Origin: Tricholomella constricta
Lineage: Eukaryota; Basidiomycota; Agaricomycetes; Agaricales; Lyophyllaceae
Reading direction: 5' to 3'
Assembly (NCBI GenBank): GCA_013368375.1
Contig: JAACJP010000012.1
Location: 62,001 to 126,000 of the forward strand
DNA: 64,000 nt
Part shown: positions 56,517 to 64,000 of the stretch, in pieces
How the letters are laid out: the number at the start of each line of letters is the position of its first letter
How positions within the stretch are numbered: position 1 is the first letter of the stretch
The notes under the pieces: model-generated
What the model was told of the DNA's origin: nothing
The model's input: only the letters and a program-made list of their open reading frames with translations
Database searches by the model: none
Translations under genes and position numbers: made by a program

Positions 56517-57807
56517 CTACTTCCTTGAACTTCGTCGGGTTGGTTGAGCGGGTTTTTCCTGCTTCACCGGTTCGCCGGTTTCCTCGTTTTCATCCATACT
56601 CTCATCCTGAGCTGCTTTGCTCTTCCTCGTCCGCTGACTCCGTTGAGTCCTTGGTTGTGACCTAGTATTACGAAGCTCCTCTTCGCCTGCCTCTTCGTCA
56701 TCTTCGTCCTCGTCAGTAGCCTCGCTTCGGGCACGCCGTCTTGCATCGTCTCCATCTCTCGCGGCAGCTTCCCCCACGGGGATAAGAGGCTTTTCGCTGT
56801 GCGTCGCGGGCCACTCGCTCCTGCACGAAGGACAGGCATTGTGGCGACGCCTGAAGGTCGTGAAGCAATGATAGTGCATCCTCGTGCTGCAGTTATTGGT
56901 AGGACAAGCGACACCCCGAGTCAGGATCTGGAAAGTAAGATGAGACAAAAAAGTTGCAGCAAAGGCTAAAAAAGTGACAAAACCTCCATGCAGATGGTGC
57001 ATTCGATTAATTCATCGGGATATGTGGACTTGAGGTACGGGAGAAGCTCGAGCAATGAGCGCGTAGAAAGTGAAAATCGGCCCCGCCTCGATAGAACAGA
57101 GTTTTAATGAGCTGGGACTTGAATCACAGTGAGTGGACATACTTGCTCTTGACCAACCAACCCCTGGCGACGAAGCTGCCCAGGACAACCTCGGCCTGTG
57201 TCTTGCTCATGTTCGTCTTTGGTTTGATTGCGCTGACTTCTCGGAGGGCAACAGTTGACGAGACAGAGAACGATTCACGAGGAGCAAGAATTATAAGCTC
57301 AATCTATTCAAAGTAAAGCTCAAACCAAGGATACAGGCAGAGTGAAATGGAGACGTACGATGGCTTTGAAGTAGGCGATTTCTGCAGGAGTGTACTCGGT
57401 CGCCATCTGCGCGATCTCGTCGCCTTTTCGATTGACCTATGTATTCAAAGAAGAAAGCGATTGGATTGGCTTTAGAAGACGCGTACCAGTGCATACATCT
57501 CTTTGCCAGAGTTCTCATCGTGCAGATGGCGAAATTCAAGATCGAGGCTGTCAAGCGACCTGTTTATTTTGGTCACAATCGCGTCCCAGTTGTCCTTGAT
57601 ATTTGAATGAGGGATGTCAAGGTCCAGATTGGCAGCTGTGGTTGAGTGTTAGAACGCACTTCACTTTCGTGTTGAAAATCATAGAAGGCGACCTTTGACT
57701 GCGCCAATCGATTTAGCCCATAGCGTTTGAGCAAGCTTTGCAGAAAGGATTCCGCGTGAAAATACAGCCTGGAGAAAGAGGCGCTGGACGTCGTCAGCGG
57801 AAACCAT
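56517..57807 (-). CDS. NSE1: NSE1 SMC5/6 complex RING subunit
   Basis: Component of the SMC5/6 DNA repair complex; RING-like E3 partner of NSE3 and NSE4. Six exons. Exon 1 (57807 down) gives DDVQRLFLQAVFSRGILSAK; later exons form the winged-helix part (EIAYFKAIIELIILAPRESF, GSFVARGWLVKSK). The RING-like C4HC3 motif is split over two exons: ECTICME and ILTRGVACPTNNCSTRMHYH then CFTTFRRRHNACPSCRSEW. The tail is acidic and ends in a basic, Lys/Arg-rich piece. The intron before the RING exon uses an unusual acceptor (CGAG) but keeps the frame. Tandem with CHO1. Confidence 0.9.
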
Positions 57808-57939
57808 GCTGGACGACGCGTCTCGGTTGATGATGAAGTCGAATGAACGCGTCCGATTGCGACGGATACACACACACGCGACAACAATTGTCCGGCTGGG
57901 TATCATAAATATCTATGCCACCCTACATTATCATACTCC

Positions 57940-58783
57940 TCACGGCTTGGGAACACGCAATGTCTTGCTGACCATCGCCGCCGCCCAAAGCCCGACTGCA
58001 ATGCTGGCCACATGCATCTCTCCTCGTCCCCCCTCCTTTCCCCAAAGAGTTATGGTTCCCCATGGAATGCCCTCTTGACCCGCAATCCACCCATTTTTTG
58101 TCCAGTACGCCAGGATCGATACGAGAGCTAGCGAAGAAGGGATAGGTAGACCTTCAAAGTATTTTGCTTTGCCTCCTTCGTCTTTCGGGACGAGGGCGAC
58201 CGTTGCATTGAAGCGTGCGAGTCGGGCAAGCCCACAACACACAAAACCTGTCAGCACCACCGTATCAAGGTACGTACGCAGCCCCACAACGAAAGCTAAT
58301 AGTGATGGGGCTACACCAAATGATATCTGCAGGACCACTCAGAAACTGCAAAGATATTTTAAAAAAGCACAGCGTACCAAATCCGCTAGACTGTCAAGTT
58401 CTTGACCGAGCATACTGCTCGACTTTCTCCATCTGGCGACTTTTCCGTCCAGAAAGTCGAACATGAGTCCAGCGAGAGGGAACGCGAGGGCGGACCACAA
58501 ATAGTCAATGTCATTGGTGAGGAGGTAGCGTGCCGATGAGAATATGGAAAAGGATCCACAAACGCCGTTCATGATAGTGACGAGGTCTGCTAGCCGAAAA
58601 TTTCTGAAATGCGGGAGGGATGTGTGAGGAAGGAAACACGTTGATGGTGGTCCTGTTTCATTGAGGATCATACCTGACTAGGGAAAAGTGACCATCGGTG
58701 TCCTGGTACTGGTGAAGAGCCTCGGCCTTTTGCTCGCTGGGAGTGGAGACATTAGATTTCGTGGCAGATTTTCGTTGGCTCAT
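57940..58783 (-). CDS. CHO1: Phosphatidylserine synthase
   Basis: CDP-alcohol phosphatidyltransferase that makes phosphatidylserine from CDP-diacylglycerol and serine. The signature is complete in [20 protein letters not shown] with DSLADL after it. The domain preamble [20 protein letters not shown] is typical of eukaryotic PS synthase. Three exons on the minus strand; about 240 residues, several hydrophobic segments ([42 protein letters not shown]). The start at 58783 gives the charged leader usual for CHO1; an in-frame ATG at 58843 would add 20 residues. Confidence 0.9.
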
Positions 58784-58966
58784 GGCAGAGATCGTGGAGA
58801 GAGAGAAGGAGAAGGAGGACCGCGTCGCATAACCCATTGCCAATTATTATCGCGGCAGCGCCCGTTAAAATCACGTGCCACCTCCATGTTCAATGCATGC
58901 GCCACATGGTCGTCTCCTTCTATGTATAGATATCTCATCACATAACTGATTCTATATAGCCCTATA

Positions 58967-61900
58967 TCAGCTCGAACGACCTGATGCTTTCGTTCGCGGC
59001 GTCGGCCGTCGTTTCTCGTCCTCTCTGGGATCCTCACCCACATCAAACACCACCCCAGGCCTTGCTCGTCTCAACTTCCCTCCGGAAACCTCTCGTACCT
59101 CAGCTGCCTCTTGTTTCCTCCATTCCTGTGTCGCAATAAACGGATCCCTGAGTGGCGGAGGCTGGATTGGCTGCGTACTGTGCATCGACGCAGTAGGCGA
59201 GCCGACGACAGTGTTGGGCTATATTCACATGTTCAGACCAAGTCCTTCAAAGGTCCAATAACACCTACCGCTGTCCCATCCTGCGCTTCAAGAGATGCCG
59301 CCGACATCGTGCGGTTCCGTTTCGAGGTCAGATAGCGGAACGGAGTGAAGACCTTGGAGTTGGGGCTTTTGCGACCAGTCGAAGGATTTATCGGGATGGG
59401 AACCGTGATCGGAGGGGGCGCTTGGACGCGCGACGCTAGAGAAGAGACCACTTTTGTGTCTTCGGGAGGCATTTCTTTCTCTGATGCACTCTCCGCCTTC
59501 TTTTTCGACTCCTTCCGGCTGGTGCGTTCCATTGGCGCGTTGCGAACTTCCTCCGTCTGGGCTGGCGGATGGTTGCTCTTGGATCTGAATATGCCAAACA
59601 AACTTCGCTTGCGCGACTCCGGTTGCGATGAAAGGGATGTTGGTATTGATGTACGGGACACAGTGGGCTTTAGCATAGACGGCGCCAGAGATGAAGGCGT
59701 TTTGAGAAGCATAGAATCTTCGGAAGGCTTCCGAGACACCTTCTCATGCGTGCGATAGGTCGGTGGCGGTCCGGAAGCAGGAACGCGAGTAGAAGTTGAT
59801 ACAAATTGTTGTGGGACGATGTCAGGGCGCGGTTCCGAGTCGTGAGCCGTTGCGTTTGCCCGCGCAGAGATAGTTGGCTGAATTCGAGAAGCGGAAATTA
59901 AATCGACTGGTGGTGGTACATTGCTGGAAGGTATTGATACATTGTGTTGCATGCGAGGTGCTGGTGTTTGATACGGTGATGTTTGCGAGGAAGGCATTAC
60001 ATGACGTGTGCTCGTCAAATCTACATTGGATACAGCGGGATTATTCGAAGGGGTAAAGCCACTTCCACGAGTTCGCGAAGAATCCACTCGTGGGGTCCGA
60101 TGAGTCGTTTCGGTTGTGATTGGCTGTGAGCGGCTGGAGCTGGATTGGACAGGATATGTAGAGGGGGTCTGGGAAGCCGAGGCAGAGTGCTGTCTCTGGG
60201 ATGATCTGCCGGATTCGTGGTTGCGTGAACTTGGTTCGATAACTCTGTGGCTCGACGGTTGCGGCGGGGGAGCAATGCTTGGAGGTTCGGCATATTGCGC
60301 TTGAACTTTCCCTGGATATGAACTAGATGGATTCGCTTGCGTCGTGCGTGGCGGAGTCGATGGCTCTCGGTTGTGTGTATAGGAGGGCATGGGCATCGTT
60401 TGCGAATCTATGGGTCGCACCGATTCCTTTGGACTAGGAGTATGTTGGTTGGAATCACTTTGCTGAAGTTTGCGCTGCTCAGCTATATGTGTAGCACTGC
60501 TCAAGGTATTGGGACGATTATCAACCTCGTGAAGAGCTTTCGGAGGGGAGTAGCGTTTGGCAATAGACGATGCTGGTTGAGGGGGAATGATAAGTGGAGT
60601 GCTTGATCTGGTCATACTAAGTTGCGGAAGCTGGGAAGTTGGTATTGTCGGATACGATGGGCCGCCACCAGGAGTAGCGATAGGCACAGAAATTTCACGA
60701 GTGTAGATAGGAACGGGGGACGATAAAAGCTCCGCCAGTTTTGCATGTTGAATAGGTGGGCGATATGCCTGAGAACTGGCTGCGGCGCGATCCTCGATCG
60801 CTGGACTTGACACATCTGGAGGCTTGTCTGTAAAAGTTCGTTGCATCGCTGGCTTCTCGATATTATCGTTACGTTGGGAAATGGAGTTTCCATGCGATGA
60901 ATATTCAACCTTCGATCCTGATGTCAAAGTAAATTGAAGAGAAATGAAATGGTGATATGTGAACGGAACTCACTTTCTTGGCCTTTGGTATCTACCACCG
61001 AGGTCTCATTACTGACGACCTCACGCGATGCACCCGAGAGCTGTGATTGCTTAAGAAAGGAGGTCTGTTCCTCCGCGATCGGCTTCTGGGGATGTTGAAC
61101 TGGAGCTGCGTTGCGAGGATCCACAATCCCCGTTCGAACGATGGAGCGCTGCGCTGGAATCGAGGGTGGTACAGGGTCTGCACGAATATCCCGCGAGGAC
61201 AAGTAAGTAGCAGGAGTCGTATTAACGAGGGGTGCCACTAATCTTGAGATTTCTGGAGCAACAGGGTATTCCGAACCGATTGGAGCGGAATATGATTGAA
61301 TGTGGCGTTTACCGTCGGGGCGGCTGTTGGTATCCGGCCGCTGGTTGTACAAAGCTGGGGGAGCAGGGGCCGTAGATGGTGTATGATTAGCTGCTGTTTG
61401 ACGGTCATGGCTCAACATCGAGGGGCCGTATGTATGCCCTTGAACCCGTGTTTGCAGGGGATCGGACGCCTTGATCTGGATTGACGATGATGATAGAGGG
61501 TCGAGAGAGTGGAGTTTGTCAGCCCGATGATACCTTGAGCTCATGGCAGTCGCTGGGCGCTGTAGGGAGGATCCCAACCGAGCAGTGTAATCAGCTGAGA
61601 TTTGTCGAGGAAGCTTCGGGAGTAGTGGTGTAGATGCCATGGAATGCCCGACTGGGGCTGATAATGGTATACTCCGTTCTTGACGATATCCCATAGCGGT
61701 GGATGGCCGTTGAATATGGGCACTGAAATCTCGTCGGGGCTGGGCGTTTGGCGCTACGGAACGCGCTTCGTAGCCCGCTATCAAGATTGGAACTGACGAT
61801 TTGACAGGCGAATGATTGCGTTGATCCGACTGACCCTTCCCATCCCTGTTTCCATACGCCTGCGACGTCATAAACATGCAGACAATCAGGTTACGACAGG

Positions 61901-64000
61901 AGTAAGATCGCCATATACGTACAGAGTGAGTAGCGCCGTGCGATTGCGATCTGTCAACCATGGTAGGGATGGAGTTTACCTCATGGTTTGCCGGGGCCCT
62001 TGCATGGGCATTGGCATTGATATTGGCGGAAGCGGCGGGTGCCAGAGCTCGATCATGATCAGAGTGAGTATTCTGATGTTGCGAGGCTGCATTGCTTGAA
62101 AGGAGTGGCGTAGCTGCCACGCTCGAAGTAAATACCCTCTGTCGCTCATCCTGCGACGACAATGTATGCTGGACTGCAGTCGCATCATACGATGGTGGCG
62201 TGTAATTTTTTTGATTCTCCACAGGGCGTGCCGCCGGGGGCGCCATCTTCTGTAGCGGTTGATGCGACGGTCGTTGTACCTTGGCATTCGTCGTTGCCTC
62301 CGACATGGGACCTTTCGGTGCTCCATGCATATAAAGTGGATTCTGATTGAGGTATGTCTCTGGAGGATCTACGAGTTGCTGTGATGTCTGATCCGATAAG
62401 GCTTGTGGAACGGTTGACTGTGACTCTTTTGTTAACGTTTCCAGAGTAATATCCTTCCATGTGCCTTGGACATAAGGTGCGCTCTCGTTTGGGGTCAGAG
62501 GTTCCATCGCTCTTTGCTGATGCGAAGGCTGATAGATCGAGGACGCGCGCAATTGATTGGCCTCGCTCTTTGCACCATATAGGTGGGATGACTGTTCATT
62601 GCCCTGCGGTGGATGCGTTGGATGAGTGATCTGAATAGACAAGGGCGGTTCACGAGAATGCTGTCGTTGGAGGTTCGTTGATGCCTCCGGAGTGGTGTCC
62701 TTCGGGGTGCCTTGTAGACGGGAGGTGCTCTCATTTAAACCTCTAGTCGAAAACAATTGATCCGGTACTGCTGGCGCGCGGGAGTGAGGGACTGATGTGG
62801 CCGCCAATACATCCTTCGATGTAACGGGGTTCGACAAGCTCCGATGTGCCTGAGCTTCCGTAACAACCTCCTGCATCGCTCCCACCGTTGGTACATATAT
62901 GTTCTGAGTAAGACGTGTTGCAGTATGTGATGATGGGGCACGCGACTGAGTAGTAGCTGCGACATCTTTCGGTAGACCATAGTATTGAGAAGCCTTCTCG
63001 CTAGGGTGCGAGGCTGAAGGATCCGTAGTCTTATGTTGCTGAGACGTTCGATTTGACAACTGCGCATGAGCGTGGGTCGCGGATTCTGAATCTGAGCCCC
63101 TCGTTGCGACCAACGAATGAGATGAACTCTGATCAAAATGAGCTGTCAAGTATGATGTCACCGCTGCACGGGGTTGAATAGCCGTCGGGCCAGTCTTCGA
63201 GTAATCTTGTTGAGAGAGTTGTTGTTTCAAGTCTGGGGTAGGGGTTTCCTGCGACTGAATAGGCATCGCAGAGCCTGCCCCGTAGCTGCTTGTAGCCATT
63301 AACGAATGGGATGTGCTCGCAGAATGAGATACCGCAGCCAGTGCCAGTCCACGGGGCTGAGTTGTCGTCGCGGCCTGCATGACACCACTTGATGCGCCAT
63401 AGTATTGGGTCGTCTTCTGGCCAATGGGAGCCGATGAAAGATCCATGTTCCTAGGAAGTTCTTGTTGCATCGTCTGATGCGACGGGAGTGGCGTATGGGC
63501 TGACTGTGATTGAGGGTAAATCGTTGCCTCCTTTGTAGGATGAGATGGCGTCTTGCCCGGTGGTGTCAATGCTTGAGGTGCCGTAGCGCCCGCTGGCGCG
63601 TTGATTGGTTTGTCATTCAAATTCGTCGCAGCATGATCTACAGGTCTTCGCTGCGGTTGCTGTGGTGTCTCATTCGAAACCGCTGGCCCGTGTGATGTAG
63701 GAGATTGATGACTCGAGTTACCATGTGTATGAGTGGAATAATGTACCGTAACGATGGTTCCATCGTGAGCACGGGTGCCCGATTGAGGGTGGGAAGCGGA
63801 CAGGGATTGTGTAGGGAAAGACTGTCCAGTATAATTGGTTTCTACTGCGCGATCGCTGGGCGTTAAATATGACTGAGATTGGGTGCCCACCCTTGAGGAA
63901 ATGTCGGGGTTGGTAGTTCCAATCGGTTGAGCGGGAGGCAATTGCATTTCAGTCGGGCGTGTTTGATAAAATGGCTGATTTGGCACCTGTGCAGGAAACG
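58967..64000 (-). CDS. Very long disordered S/T/Q/P-rich protein, partial
   Basis: Minus-strand gene that runs past the right edge; the ATG at 63986 may not be the true start. About 1,600 residues lie in the window. Three introns are implied: about 61864-61922, 60918-60973 and 59212-59270, each joining the frame. Nearly the whole chain is Ser, Thr, Gln, Pro and His. A degenerate unit of the type Y/L-x-G-x-x-K-D-x-x-x-E/A-x-T occurs at least six times between 62.3 and 63.4 kb. The C-terminal part has short ordered pieces (SKVFTPFRYLTSKRNRT, DPFIATQEWRKQEAAEVREV) and basic clusters. No named domain recognised. It may be a scaffold or transcription-linked protein, but that is a guess. Confidence 0.7.

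Overview
The window is nuclear DNA of a filamentous basidiomycete, most likely an Agaricomycete (mushroom-forming) fungus. The evidence is the gene style. Genes are dense and split by many 45-65 nt GT-AG introns with CTRAY-like branch points, and a few are GC-AG introns. Intergenic gaps are short and divergent starts can be only about 80 bp apart. The gene families are fungal (kynurenine-pathway enzymes of NAD synthesis, SUR7/PalI, YOS9, HAL-type kinase). The transposase belongs to a type I know only from mushroom genomes. Coordinates below are spliced gene models built by hand: splice phases were checked end to end for several genes and are approximate elsewhere.

Layout. 1-9.8 kb: 3' half of a syntaxin (cut by the left edge), an AN1 zinc-finger protein, aspartate aminotransferase, a PP4R1-like HEAT-repeat protein and the first of two tandem 4-TM (MARVEL-like) membrane proteins. 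9.8-14.7 kb: a complete DNA transposon of 4,850 bp with 31-bp terminal inverted repeats, an 11-bp target-site duplication and one intact 13-exon transposase gene of 1,190 codons plus stop; it sits between the two tandem membrane-protein paralogues. 14.9-27.6 kb: second 4-TM paralogue, FUN14-domain protein, NOP2 rRNA methyltransferase, SUR7/PalI protein, an abundant-looking Ala/Glu/Pro-rich protein, eIF2B epsilon with a long acidic tail, and PMP3 split into five tiny exons. 27.7-32.4 kb: three consecutive kynurenine-pathway genes (formamidase BNA7, kynureninase BNA5, kynurenine 3-monooxygenase BNA4), the last two sharing a 183-bp divergent promoter. 32.9-44 kb: AT-hook protein, YOS9/OS-9 ER lectin ending in HEEL, HAL-type kinase, PRP28 helicase, an EF-hand-like protein and a METTL21-like methyltransferase. 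44-64 kb: Rho GEF, asparagine synthetase, a second syntaxin, phosphatidylinositol synthase, a mitochondrial AAA ATPase, NSE1, phosphatidylserine synthase and a very long disordered protein that runs off the right edge.

How parts work together. The kynurenine trio catalyses three central steps from N-formylkynurenine toward 3-hydroxyanthranilate and so to NAD. PIS1 and CHO1 both consume CDP-diacylglycerol and lie 5 kb apart. Most other neighbours are unrelated housekeeping genes. The feature most likely to be under-described is the transposon and its composite transposase (SUMO-interaction-like motifs, Cys/His clusters, a putative DDE core and a C-terminal coiled coil).
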